This document shows, piece by piece, positions 40,236-49,024 of a stretch of DNA of 64,000 nucleotides. The stretch comes from Massilia aurea (GTDB taxonomy: Bacteria > Pseudomonadota > Gammaproteobacteria > Burkholderiales > Burkholderiaceae_D), in NCBI RefSeq assembly GCF_014200505.1, contig NZ_JACHBX010000001.1, positions 186,001 to 250,000 of the forward strand. Reading direction: 5' to 3'. Each line of letters starts with the position of its first letter. The stretch's first letter is position 1. The position numbers and the translations under genes were made by a program. The notes beneath the pieces were generated by a model. The model had not been told where the DNA came from and ran no database searches. It saw nothing but the letters and a program-made list of their open reading frames with translations.

Positions 40236-41597
40236 ATGGAAAACGTGCAAACGCAAAAACTCTCGACGCTTGAAAAAGTCGGCTTCGGCGCCGGCGACAT
40301 GGCGCTCAATGTGGTGATCTCGTCGATGATGCTGATCATCACCTTCTTCTACACCGACATCTACGGCCTGCACGTGCGCGACCTGGCGGTGCTGTTCGTC
40401 GTCGTCAAGATCATCGGCGCCGTGGCCGACCTGGCGATGGGGCAGGTGACCGATTCGGTATTGACGCGCTGGGGGCGCTATCGCCCGTGGCTGCTGCTGC
40501 TCGCGGTCCCGTATGGCCTGTCGGTGTTCCTCGTGTTTTCCACACCAGGCTGGGCCTACGACGCGAAACTGATCTGGGCCTACTCCACCTACATCCTCAT
40601 GACCATCATGACCGCCGGTGTGGGCATTCCGTACATCTCGCTGATCAGCGGCCTGACCGCCGATCCCCAGCAGCGCCTGTCGGCCAACGGCTACCGGCTG
40701 TTCTTCGCCAAGGTGGGCGCCTTCATGGTGACCATCGTCGTGCCGGTCCTGGCCAGCGCCTGGGACGGCGCGCATCCGGCTGCCGGCTACCAGGCGGCGA
40801 TGGCGGTGATGGCCGCGGTCGGGGTGCTGCTGTTCGTGTTCTGCTTTTTCACCACCACCGAGCGGGTCGTGCACAAGGTCGAGAAACAGCCGTTGATGGC
40901 GCAAGTGCGCGTGCTGCTCAAGAACGACCAGTGGCTGATCCTGTGCGCCGTGTGCGTGACCGGCACCATCGGCTACGTGATCCGCGGCTCGGTGGCGATC
41001 TACTATGCCAAGTACTACCTGGGCGGCGACACGGCGGCCGTATCGGCCTTCCTGTCAACCGGCGTGGCGGCGGCGATCCTGGCGATGGTGGTCTCGACCT
41101 GGACCACCAAGTTCTATTGCAAGGTCAAGCTGTTCCGGCATTCGCAGATCGCGGTGGCGGTGCTCAGCGTGATGATGTATTTCCTGGTGCAGCCGGGCGA
41201 CATGGTCACTGCCTTCGTCCTGTATTTCCTGCTCTCGCTGGTCGTGGACCTGCACGCGCCGGTATTCTGGTCGGCCATCGCCGAGACGATCGATTACGGC
41301 CAGGTCAAGACCGGCAAGCGCGTCTCGGGCTTCGCGTTCGGCGGCATCTCGGTATGCCAGAAGATCGGCATGGGCGTGGCCGGCTACATGGTCGGGATCC
41401 TGCTCGATTACTTCCGTTACGTGCCGAACCAGTCGCAATCGGCGCTGGCGCTGCAGGGCATCGCGCTGATGCTGTCGGTGATTCCGGGCTTCTTCCACTT
41501 TTTGATGGGGATGCTGATGTTCAAGTACCGGATCAGCGACGACTATTACACCACCGTCAAGCAGGACATGCAGGCGCAGGGTTACGCCACCACCTGA
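40236..41597 (+). CDS. GPH-family sugar:cation symporter (MFS)
   Basis: 453-residue inner-membrane transporter with twelve predicted helices. The N-terminus KVGFGAGDMALNVVISSMML and the loop DSVLTRWGRYRPWLL are diagnostic for the glycoside-pentoside-hexuronide symporter family (XynB, MelB, XylP relatives); GIPYISLISGLTADPQQR matches the family's second signature. It probably imports arabinosides from the periplasm with a cation. The following gene encodes a cytoplasmic GH43, which would cleave what is imported. Start context is weak, but no better start keeps the conserved N-terminus. Confidence 0.88.
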   Translation: MENVQTQKLSTLEKVGFGAGDMALNVVISSMMLIITFFYTDIYGLHVRDLAVLFVVVKIIGAVADLAMGQVTDSVLTRWGRYRPWLLLLAVPYGLSVFLVFSTPGWAYDAKLIWAYSTYILMTIMTAGVGIPYISLISGLTADPQQRLSANGYRLFFAKVGAFMVTIVVPVLASAWDGAHPAAGYQAAMAVMAAVGVLLFVFCFFTTTERVVHKVEKQPLMAQVRVLLKNDQWLILCAVCVTGTIGYVIRGSVAIYYAKYYLGGDTAAVSAFLSTGVAAAILAMVVSTWTTKFYCKVKLFRHSQIAVAVLSVMMYFLVQPGDMVTAFVLYFLLSLVVDLHAPVFWSAIAETIDYGQVKTGKRVSGFAFGGISVCQKIGMGVAGYMVGILLDYFRYVPNQSQSALALQGIALMLSVIPGFFHFLMGMLMFKYRISDDYYTTVKQDMQAQGYATT

Positions 41598-41619
41598 CAA
41601 TCACACACAGAGAACAACC

Positions 41620-42570
41620 ATGCAAGAAACCATCCTCCAGCCGCTGATCGAACAACGCGCCGATCCCTATATCTACAAGCACACCGACGGCTACTATTAC
41701 TTCACGGCCTCGGTGCCGCTGTACGACCGCATCGAACTGCGCCGCGCGACCACCATCGCCGGCCTGGCCACCGCGCCCACGGTCGACGCCTGGCACAAGC
41801 CCGATACCGGCCCGTATTCCGAGCTGGTCTGGGCTCCCGAGCTGCACTTCAATGACGGCGCCTGGTATGTCTACTTTGCCGCCGCCCCCAGCCGCGCCAT
41901 CAAGGACAAGCTGTTCCAGCACCGTATGTACGCGATCCGCAACCGCCATGCCAATCCGCTGGAAGGCGAGTGGGAATTCATGGGCCAGGTCGACACCGGC
42001 ATCGACAGCTTCTGCCTCGATGCGACCACGTTCACCCACAAGGGCCAGCTGTATTACCTGTGGGCGCAGAAGGACCCCGCCATCGAGGGCAATTCGAACC
42101 TGTACATCGCGCCGATGAAAACGCCGTGGCAGATCGAGGGCGCGCCGATCCTCTTGAGCAAACCGGAGCACGACTGGGAAACGATCGGCTTCTGGGTCAA
42201 CGAAGGCCCGTCGGTCCTGCGCCGCAACGGCAAGATCTTCATCAGCTACTCGGCCAGCGCGACCGACCACAACTACGCCATGGGGCTGCTGTGGGCCGAC
42301 GAAGACGCCGATCTGCTCGATCCGCACTCGTGGACCAAGTCGGCGCAGCCCGTTTTGCGTACATGCTACGATCACGGCGTCTATGGGCCGGGCCACAACA
42401 GCTTCACGCTCGCCGAAGACAACGACACCGTGATGCTGGTCTACCACGCGCGCACGTACACCGAGATCGTCGGCGATCCGCTCTGGAATCCGGACCGCCA
42501 CACCTTCGTGAAGCCGCTGCGCTGGGATGACCAGGGCATGCCGGTGTTCGGCCGACCCTCTGTCTATTAA
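41620..42570 (+). CDS. Glycoside hydrolase family 43, cytoplasmic
   Basis: 316-residue five-bladed beta-propeller enzyme without a signal peptide, probably an exo-acting alpha-L-arabinofuranosidase. Candidate catalytic residues of the GH43 trio: Asp15 (RADPYIY), Asp134 (CLDATTF) and Glu195 (VNEGPSVL). Conserved WAPELHFNDGAWYVYFAA and the C-terminal HNSFTLAEDNDTVMLVYH fit the family. Its place 22 bases after the GPH symporter suggests that it hydrolyses imported arabino-oligosaccharides inside the cell. Exact specificity (alpha-L-arabinoside against beta-xyloside) cannot be fixed from sequence alone. Confidence 0.87.
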   Translation: MQETILQPLIEQRADPYIYKHTDGYYYFTASVPLYDRIELRRATTIAGLATAPTVDAWHKPDTGPYSELVWAPELHFNDGAWYVYFAAAPSRAIKDKLFQHRMYAIRNRHANPLEGEWEFMGQVDTGIDSFCLDATTFTHKGQLYYLWAQKDPAIEGNSNLYIAPMKTPWQIEGAPILLSKPEHDWETIGFWVNEGPSVLRRNGKIFISYSASATDHNYAMGLLWADEDADLLDPHSWTKSAQPVLRTCYDHGVYGPGHNSFTLAEDNDTVMLVYHARTYTEIVGDPLWNPDRHTFVKPLRWDDQGMPVFGRPSVY

Positions 42571-42583
42571 GGATCACATCACC

Positions 42584-43636
42584 GTGCAAACCGGTATCAC
42601 GCAAGCGCCATTCGGCCACCTGCCAGGCGGCGCCGCCGTCACCCAGTTCACGCTTACCAATGCCAATGGCATGGTGGCGAAGATCATCGACTTCGGCGGC
42701 GTCATCACCGAACTGCACGCGCCGGACCGCGACGGCAGGCTTGCCGACGTGGTGCTCGGCTTCGATACGATCGAGCCTTACTGCACCGGCAGCCCGTACT
42801 TCGGCGCGCTGATCGGCCGCTACGGCAACCGCATCGCCAGGGGGCGCTTCACGCTCGATGGCGTGCAGGTCCAGCTGCCGGTCAACAACGGCAACAACCA
42901 CCTGCACGGTGGCGCAGGCGGCTTCGATCGCGTGCTGTGGACGGCGACGGTCGATGGCGCCAGCCTGCGCCTGGCCTACCGCAGCGTCGACGGCGAGATG
43001 GGCTATCCCGGCAACCTCGATGTCACGGTCGTCTACCAGCTCAATGACGCCAATGAACTGGTAGTGCGTTTCCACGCCGTGACCGACAAGGCCACGCCGG
43101 TCAACCTGACGCAGCACAGTTACTTCAACCTGGCCGGCGACGGCGACATCCTGGGGCACTACCTGACCATCGATGCCGACAGCTTCGTGGCGATCGACAG
43201 CGAATCGATTCCCACGGGCGAACTCACGCCCGTTACCGGCACGCCGTTCGACTTTCGCCTGCCGCGCCAGATCGGCGAGCGGATCGGGCAGCCCGACAAG
43301 CAGCTGCGCCACGGCAGCGGCTACGACCATAATCTTGTCCTGAACAAGCCGGAAGGCACGGCGTTGGCACGGGCGGCGCGGGTGAGCGAACCCGTCTCGG
43401 GTCGCGTGCTCGAACTATGGACGCAGGAACCCGGCGTGCAGTTCTACAGCGGGAACTTCCTCGACGGGTCGCTATCCGGCAAGGGCCGCAGCTACGGACA
43501 CCGCAGCGGCTTGTGCCTGGAACCCCAGCATTTCCCCGATTCGCCGAACCAGCCGCAGTTCCCGAACGTGATCCTGCGCCCGGGCGAGGTGTATGCCACC
43601 GAGTCGCGCTTTCGTTTCACCACCGAGGCGGCGTGA
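42584..43636 (+). CDS. galM: Aldose 1-epimerase (mutarotase)
   Basis: About 350 residues. It interconverts alpha and beta anomers, here presumably of L-arabinose, before oxidation at C1. GalM motifs are clear: GRYGNRIARGRF, NNHLHGGAGGFDR, the catalytic histidine in LTQHSYFNLAG, SGYDHN and the catalytic glutamate region CLEPQHFPDSPN. I chose the GTG at 42584, which follows AAGGA by about 10 bases and begins the conserved N-terminus; the frame reads further upstream into the GH43 gene. The stop overlaps the ATG of the lactonase gene (TGATG). Confidence 0.88.
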   Translation: MQTGITQAPFGHLPGGAAVTQFTLTNANGMVAKIIDFGGVITELHAPDRDGRLADVVLGFDTIEPYCTGSPYFGALIGRYGNRIARGRFTLDGVQVQLPVNNGNNHLHGGAGGFDRVLWTATVDGASLRLAYRSVDGEMGYPGNLDVTVVYQLNDANELVVRFHAVTDKATPVNLTQHSYFNLAGDGDILGHYLTIDADSFVAIDSESIPTGELTPVTGTPFDFRLPRQIGERIGQPDKQLRHGSGYDHNLVLNKPEGTALARAARVSEPVSGRVLELWTQEPGVQFYSGNFLDGSLSGKGRSYGHRSGLCLEPQHFPDSPNQPQFPNVILRPGEVYATESRFRFTTEAA

Positions 43637-44514
43637 TGGAGGTGCTGACCGACACCCGGCACGAGCTGGGCGAGTGCGTGCTGTGGTGCGAGCGCACCGG
43701 CCGCCTGCTGTGGACCGATATTCCCGCCGCTACCCTGTGGGCCTACACGCCGGCCACCGGCCGCACGGCCAGCTGGCCGATGCCCGAGCGCCTGTGCTGC
43801 TTCGCGCTGACCGGCAGCGACGACCGCCTGCTGCTGGGGCTGGCGTCCGGCCTCGCGTTCTTTACTTTCTCGAGCGGCAAGGTCACGCGCATCTGCGATG
43901 TCGAACCGGACATCCCGTCCACGCGCATCAACGATGGCCGCTGCGATCGCCAGGGGCGGTTCGTGTTCGGCATGTTCAACCAGGCCGAAAATCCCAAGCA
44001 CGCACTGGGGGGCTTCTATCGCCTGAACCTCGACCTGTCGCTCGAGCGCCTGCCGCTGCCCAACGCCGCCATCGCCAACAGCATCTGCTTCAGTCCCAAC
44101 GGGCGCCGTATGTACTTTGCCGACTCGGCGCAAAAGGCGATCCTGTACGCCGACTACAACCCGTGCAGCGCCGAAGTAGGGCGCGTGCACACGTTCGTCG
44201 CCCCCGATGCCGTGCCGGGGGAACCCGACGGTTCGACGATCGATGCCGCTGGCTTCCTGTGGAGCACGCGCTGGGGCGCCGGCATCGTGGCGCGCTTTGC
44301 ACCCGACGGCCAGCTCGAACGGACGGTGCCACTGGCGGCGCCGCAGCCGAGCTGCCCGGCGTTCGGCGGGCCTGACCTGACGACGCTGTTCGTTACCAGT
44401 GCCCACCTGGGCATGTCAGAGGCCGAACGCGCGGCCGCGCCGCTGTCGGGCGCATTGTTTGCGCAGGCGCTGGAGATCCGCGGCCTGCCCGAGTCGCGTT
44501 TCCTGCACGTTTGA
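43636..44514 (+). CDS. SMP-30/gluconolactonase family sugar lactonase (probable L-arabinolactonase)
   Basis: 292-residue six-bladed propeller metalloenzyme that hydrolyses a sugar-1,4-lactone. Metal-site residues are seen in HELGECVLWCE (Glu), RINDGRCDRQGRFVFG (Asn, Asp), ANSICFSPNG (Asn) and GEPDGSTIDAAGFLWSTRWG (Asp). In context it would open L-arabino-gamma-lactone, made by the XylB-like dehydrogenase of the next unit, to L-arabonate. The ATG overlaps the galM stop. It is the last gene of unit 1; 150 bases and a new promoter module follow. Confidence 0.87.
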   Translation: MEVLTDTRHELGECVLWCERTGRLLWTDIPAATLWAYTPATGRTASWPMPERLCCFALTGSDDRLLLGLASGLAFFTFSSGKVTRICDVEPDIPSTRINDGRCDRQGRFVFGMFNQAENPKHALGGFYRLNLDLSLERLPLPNAAIANSICFSPNGRRMYFADSAQKAILYADYNPCSAEVGRVHTFVAPDAVPGEPDGSTIDAAGFLWSTRWGAGIVARFAPDGQLERTVPLAAPQPSCPAFGGPDLTTLFVTSAHLGMSEAERAAAPLSGALFAQALEIRGLPESRFLHV

Positions 44515-44525
44515 CGGCCTGTCAG

Positions 44526-44593
44526 CGATACGAAAAACGGTATCGATCTTCGTTAAAATTTGATTAGTAAGTTATCTGCCCGGACTTTAGACT
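44526..44593 (+). promoter_or_regulatory. Arabinose regulon promoter module 2
   Basis: Palindrome CGATAC-N8-GTATCG at 44526-44545, 14 bases, TTGATT at 44560-44565, 22 bases, TAGACT at 44588-44593. Spacing is identical to modules 1 and 3. The predicted transcript start near 44600 leaves a leader of about 66 bases before the ATG at 44666. Confidence 0.75.
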
Positions 44594-44665
44594 TCCTCTC
44601 GGTAATCAAGTGATATGGACAGCGGCACCATGCACGCTTCATCCAGAGAATAACGAGGAGATACG

Positions 44666-46408
44666 ATGTCCGAGGCAAAGAAAAAGACGCCGCTGCGTTC
44701 TGCGGCATGGTTTGGCACGCAGGATAAAAACGGGTTCATGTACCGCAGCTGGATGAAGAACCAGGGCATACCCGACCACGAATTCCAGGGCAAGCCGATC
44801 ATCGGCATCTGCAACACCTGGTCCGAACTGACCCCGTGCAATGCGCACTTCCGCAAGCTCGCTGAGCACGTCAAGCGCGGCATCCTCGAAGCAGGCGGCT
44901 TCCCGGTTGAATTCCCCGTGTTTTCGAACGGCGAATCCAATCTGCGCCCGACGGCGATGCTGACCCGGAACCTGGCCAGCATGGACGTCGAGGAATCCAT
45001 TCGCGGCAATCCGATGGATGCGGTCGTGCTGCTGGTCGGCTGCGACAAGACCACGCCGGCGCTGCTGATGGGCGCGGCCAGCGTCGACCTGCCGACGATC
45101 GTCGTCACCGGCGGCCCGATGCTCAACGGTAAGCTGAACGGCAAGGACATCGGCTCCGGCACCGCCGTCTGGCAGTTGCACGAGCAGGCCAAGGCCGGCA
45201 CGATCACGATGCACGAATTCCTGTCGGCCGAAGCGGGCCACTCGCGCAGCGCGGGCACCTGCAACACGATGGGCACGGCGTCGACGATGGCCTGCATGGC
45301 CGAAGCGCTGGGCACCTCGCTGCCGCACAACGCCGCGATCCCCGCCGTGGATGCGCGCCGCTACGTGCTGGCGCACATGTCGGGCATGCGCATCGTCGAG
45401 ATGGTGCACGAAGACCTGCGCCTGTCGAAGATCCTCACCCGCGCAAACTTCGAGAACGCCATCCGCGTGAATGCGGCCATCGGCGGCTCGACCAACGCCG
45501 TGATCCACCTGAAGGCCATTGCCGGGCGGGTGGGTGTGCCGCTCGAACTGGAAGACTGGACCCGCATCGGCAAGGGCACGCCGACCGTGGTCGACCTGTT
45601 GCCATCGGGGCGCTTCCTGATGGAAGAGTTCTATTACGCGGGCGGCTTGCCGGCCGTGATTCGCCGCCTGGGCGAGGGCGGCCTGATTCCCAACAAGGAT
45701 GCGCTGACCGTCAACGGCAACACGCTGTGGGAAAACTGCGTCGCCGCGCCGATCTACAACGATGAGGTCGTGCGTCAGCTGGACAATCCGCTGATCGCGG
45801 ACGGGGGCATCTGCATCCTGCGCGGCAATCTCGCGCCACGCGGGGCCGTGCTCAAACCGTCGGCCGCCTCGCCGCACCTGATGCAGCATCGCGGACGCGC
45901 CGTGGTCTTTGAAGACTTCGATCACTACAAGCAGCGCATCCTCGACCCCGATCTGGACGTCGACGAAAACTCGGTGCTCCTGATGAAGAACTGCGGCCCG
46001 AAAGGGTATCCGGGCATGGCCGAAGTGGGCAATATGGGCTTGCCGCCCAAGCTGCTGGCCCGGGGCATCACCGACATGGTGCGCATCTCGGATGCGCGCA
46101 TGAGTGGCACGGCGTATGGCACCGTGGTGCTGCACGTCGCGCCGGAAGCGATGGATGGCGGCCCGCTGGGCATCGTGCAGGACGGCGACATGATCCAGCT
46201 CGATTGCCATAACGGGCTGCTCAACGTCGAACTGCCGGATGCCGAAATCGCGCGCCGGCTGGCCGAGCGCGCCGAAAAGAACAAGCCCGTGCAGCACAGC
46301 GGCTACCAGCGCCTGTACCTCGATCACGTGATGCAGGCCGACGACGGCTGCGATTTCGATTTCCTCGTCGGCTGCCGTGGCTCGGCGGTGCCGAAGCATT
46401 CCCACTGA
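44666..46408 (+). CDS. L-arabonate dehydratase (IlvD/Edd family)
   Basis: 580-residue [2Fe-2S] dehydratase that converts L-arabonate to 2-keto-3-deoxy-L-arabonate. Cluster cysteines are Cys58 (LTPCNAH), Cys126 (VGCDKTTPA) and Cys199 (AGTCNTMGT); this three-cysteine set and spacing match the pentonate dehydratase branch, not the [4Fe-4S] pattern. RISDARMSGTAYGTVVLHVAPEA near the C-terminus holds the catalytic serine. The length fits the pentonate group. Strong AGGAG site before the ATG. It starts unit 2 and is followed by the other oxidative pathway enzymes. L-arabonate is favoured over D-xylonate because of the arabinofuranosidase neighbours. Confidence 0.88.
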   Translation: MSEAKKKTPLRSAAWFGTQDKNGFMYRSWMKNQGIPDHEFQGKPIIGICNTWSELTPCNAHFRKLAEHVKRGILEAGGFPVEFPVFSNGESNLRPTAMLTRNLASMDVEESIRGNPMDAVVLLVGCDKTTPALLMGAASVDLPTIVVTGGPMLNGKLNGKDIGSGTAVWQLHEQAKAGTITMHEFLSAEAGHSRSAGTCNTMGTASTMACMAEALGTSLPHNAAIPAVDARRYVLAHMSGMRIVEMVHEDLRLSKILTRANFENAIRVNAAIGGSTNAVIHLKAIAGRVGVPLELEDWTRIGKGTPTVVDLLPSGRFLMEEFYYAGGLPAVIRRLGEGGLIPNKDALTVNGNTLWENCVAAPIYNDEVVRQLDNPLIADGGICILRGNLAPRGAVLKPSAASPHLMQHRGRAVVFEDFDHYKQRILDPDLDVDENSVLLMKNCGPKGYPGMAEVGNMGLPPKLLARGITDMVRISDARMSGTAYGTVVLHVAPEAMDGGPLGIVQDGDMIQLDCHNGLLNVELPDAEIARRLAERAEKNKPVQHSGYQRLYLDHVMQADDGCDFDFLVGCRGSAVPKHSH

Positions 46409-46432
46409 ACCCAGAACCGAGGAGACCAGAGC

Positions 46433-47425
46433 ATGCTGCTCATTCAATTTCTGACCGACGCGCAGGAGCGCCGGGTCGGCATCCTGATCGGCGCCACCAT
46501 CCGCGTCATCGATGGCTACACCACGACCCTGGAACTCGCACGCGCCGCGATCCGCGCTGGCCAAAGTCTGGCCCAGCTGGCCGAGGGCGCTGCCGGTGCG
46601 CAGCAGGTCGACTATGACGCCACCGCGCAGGCCGGCCGCATCCTGCCACCGCTCGACCACCCGGACGCCGCCCACTGCTACGTGACCGGCACCGGCCTGA
46701 CCCACCTGGGCAGCGCCGATGCACGCGACGCCATGCACCAGAAGATCGGCGGCGATATCGCCGCGCTCAGCGACAGCATGAAGATGTTCCGCATGGGCGT
46801 CGAAGGCGGCAAGCCGGCGACCGGCACGGCCGGCGTGCAGCCGGAATGGTTCTACAAGGGCGACGGCTCGATCGTGCGCGCCACCGGCCAGGACCTCGAG
46901 ATGCCGGCATTCTCGCTCGATGGCGGCGAAGAACCGGAGATCGCCGGCCTGTACCTGATCGGCGACGACGGGCACCCGTACCGCCTCGGCTACGCTATCG
47001 GCAATGAGTTTTCCGACCACGTGACCGAGCGCCAGAATTACCTGTACCTTGCGCATTCCAAGCTGCGCAACTGCGGCCTGGGGCCGGCGCTCTTGGTCGG
47101 CGACCTGCCGGCGCATGTCGCGGGCGTCTCGCGCATCATCGGCGCGGATGGCCAGGCGCGCTGGGAGAAGCACTTCGTCAGCGGCGAGCAAAACATGTCG
47201 CACACGCTCGAGAACCTCGAGCACCACCACTTCAAGTACGGCCTGTTCAAGCGCGCCGGCGACGTCCACATCCACTTCTTCGGCACCGCCACGCTGAGCT
47301 TTGCCGATGGCGTCCAGGTCAGCGAAGGGGAAACCTTCGAAGTCGCTTCGCCCACCTTCGGCCCGGCGCTGCGCAATCGTCTCGCGGTGCAAGCCACCCC
47401 TTACACGAAAGTGACCGCCTTATGA
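46433..47425 (+). CDS. AraD1/GguC family protein (fumarylacetoacetate hydrolase fold)
   Basis: 330-residue protein of the GguC/AraD1 branch of the FAH superfamily. Features: the N-terminal MLLIQFLTDAQERRVGIL, the central GLTHLGSADARDAMH and GVQPEWFYKGDG, the acidic metal-site region LDGGEEPEIAGLYLI, and HHHFKYGLF with HIHFFGTATLSFAD near the end. The reaction is not certain. Between an L-arabonate dehydratase and a semialdehyde dehydrogenase, the missing step is conversion of 2-keto-3-deoxy-L-arabonate to 2-oxoglutarate semialdehyde, and no DHDPS-type araD is in the window, so this protein is the natural candidate. Its stop overlaps the next start (ATGA). Confidence 0.82.
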   Translation: MLLIQFLTDAQERRVGILIGATIRVIDGYTTTLELARAAIRAGQSLAQLAEGAAGAQQVDYDATAQAGRILPPLDHPDAAHCYVTGTGLTHLGSADARDAMHQKIGGDIAALSDSMKMFRMGVEGGKPATGTAGVQPEWFYKGDGSIVRATGQDLEMPAFSLDGGEEPEIAGLYLIGDDGHPYRLGYAIGNEFSDHVTERQNYLYLAHSKLRNCGLGPALLVGDLPAHVAGVSRIIGADGQARWEKHFVSGEQNMSHTLENLEHHHFKYGLFKRAGDVHIHFFGTATLSFADGVQVSEGETFEVASPTFGPALRNRLAVQATPYTKVTAL

Positions 47426-48993
47426 GCATCACCGGCGACGCCATCATCAACGGCCTTGCGGAGCGCGGCGGCGCGGGTGCGTTCCAGGCCTGGGCGCCAG
47501 GCCAGCGCGAGCATATCGAGCCGGCCTTTCACATGGTCACGCCCGAGCAGATCGACCGCGCCTGCACGCTGGCCGGCGACGCCTTCGACGCGTTTCGCGC
47601 CACGGGTGACGCAGCCCGTGCGCAGTTTCTCGAGACCGTGGCCGAGCAGGTCCTGGCCATCGGCGACGCGCTGATCGAGCGTGCGATGCTGGAAACCGGC
47701 CTGCCGCGCGTGCGTCTGGAAGGTGAGCGCATGCGCACCGTGGGTCAGCTGCGCCTGTTTGCCACGCTGCTGCGCGAAGGTTCGTGGAACGATGCGCGCC
47801 TGGACACGGCGCTGCCCGAGCGCGCGCCGCCACGCCCCGACCTGCGCATGCGCCTGATCGGCGTCGGCCCGGTGGCCGTGTTCGCCGCCAGTAATTTCCC
47901 GCTCGCGTTCTCGGTCGCCGGTGGCGATACGGCGTCCGCGTTTGCGGCCGGTTGTCCGGTCGTGCTCAAGGCCCACTCGGCCCACCCGGGCACGTCGGAA
48001 CTCGTGGGCCGCGCAATCGCCCGGGCCGTCGCGCAATGCGGCTTGCCGGCCGGCGTGTTTGCGCTGTTGAGCGGAACCGGCAACGGCATCGGCCAGCGCC
48101 TGGTGGCGCACCCGGCGATCCAGGCCGTTGGCTTTACCGGCTCGCGCTCGGGCGGCCTGGCCCTGATGGCGGTGGCGGCCGCGCGCAAGCAGCCGATTCC
48201 CGTGTATGCCGAAATGAGCTCGATCAATCCGGTGTTCCTGCTGCCCGAGGCGCTGGCCAACCGGGGCGAGGAGATCGGCAAGGGCTTCGCTGCGTCGCTG
48301 ACCATGGGCGTCGGCCAGTTCTGCACCAATCCCGGATTGGTGCTGGCGATCGACGGGCCAGGCCTGGATGACTTTACCAACGCTGCGAGCGACGCTTTGG
48401 CGGCATCCAGCAGCGCCGTGATGCTGAACCAGGGCATTGCAGACAGCTACCGCAAGGGCGTCGAGGCGCTGGCCGGCAACGACGCGATCACGACGCTCGC
48501 GCGCCTGGCGCACGAGGAAGGCCAGGGTGGCGCGGCGTTGTTTCGTACGACGGCCGATGAATTCCTGGCACGTACCGAGCTGCACGACGAAGTGTTCGGC
48601 CCCGCTTCGGTGCTGGTGGTCTGCAAGGATGCGGGCAAGATGCGCGACGTGGCCGAGGCCATCGAGGGCCAGCTGACCGCCACGCTGCAGCTCGACGCGG
48701 GCGACATCGCCGCCGCCAGAGCGCTGCTGCCGACGCTGGAGCGCAAAGTCGGGCGCATCCTGGCCAACGGGTATCCTACCGGCGTCGAGGTCTCGACGGC
48801 GATGGTGCATGGCGGGCCGTTCCCGTCGACGGCCGACGGCCGCAGCACCTCGGTGGGAACAGGCGCGATCAGCCGCTTCCTGCGACCGGTCTGCTACCAG
48901 AACCTGCCGGCCGCACTGCTGCCGGAGGTCCTGCAGGACGGTAACCCGCTGGGCGCCTGGCGGCGCCGGGATGGCGCGCTCACCAAAGAGTGA
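47422..48993 (+). CDS. 2,5-dioxovalerate (2-oxoglutarate semialdehyde) dehydrogenase
   Basis: 523-residue NAD(P)-dependent aldehyde dehydrogenase. The catalytic Cys301 is in GVGQFCTNPGL and the general base Glu264 in YAEMSSINPVF; the nucleotide-binding GFTGSRSGG and FAASNFPLAFS motifs are present. The unusual AEMSSINP and FCTNPG wording is that of the ketoglutaric semialdehyde dehydrogenase branch, which ends the oxidative pentose route by forming 2-oxoglutarate. It is translationally coupled to AraD1 by a 4-base overlap. Confidence 0.9.
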   Translation: MSITGDAIINGLAERGGAGAFQAWAPGQREHIEPAFHMVTPEQIDRACTLAGDAFDAFRATGDAARAQFLETVAEQVLAIGDALIERAMLETGLPRVRLEGERMRTVGQLRLFATLLREGSWNDARLDTALPERAPPRPDLRMRLIGVGPVAVFAASNFPLAFSVAGGDTASAFAAGCPVVLKAHSAHPGTSELVGRAIARAVAQCGLPAGVFALLSGTGNGIGQRLVAHPAIQAVGFTGSRSGGLALMAVAAARKQPIPVYAEMSSINPVFLLPEALANRGEEIGKGFAASLTMGVGQFCTNPGLVLAIDGPGLDDFTNAASDALAASSSAVMLNQGIADSYRKGVEALAGNDAITTLARLAHEEGQGGAALFRTTADEFLARTELHDEVFGPASVLVVCKDAGKMRDVAEAIEGQLTATLQLDAGDIAAARALLPTLERKVGRILANGYPTGVEVSTAMVHGGPFPSTADGRSTSVGTGAISRFLRPVCYQNLPAALLPEVLQDGNPLGAWRRRDGALTKE

Positions 48994-49024
48994 GCGGGCA
49001 GACAACAACAAGATGGAGACAAGC

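Noticed and set aside
40213..40236. Fourth copy of the arabinose promoter module (TTGATTGG near 40228)
   Set aside because: TTGATTGG occurs just before the symporter ATG, but there is no upstream palindrome and no room for a promoter before the gene.
37446..40904. 1152-codon open frame on the minus strand
   Set aside because: It is antisense to the TonB receptor and symporter, has an implausible Arg/His/Gly/Val-rich composition and no recognisable domain; a GC-rich shadow frame.
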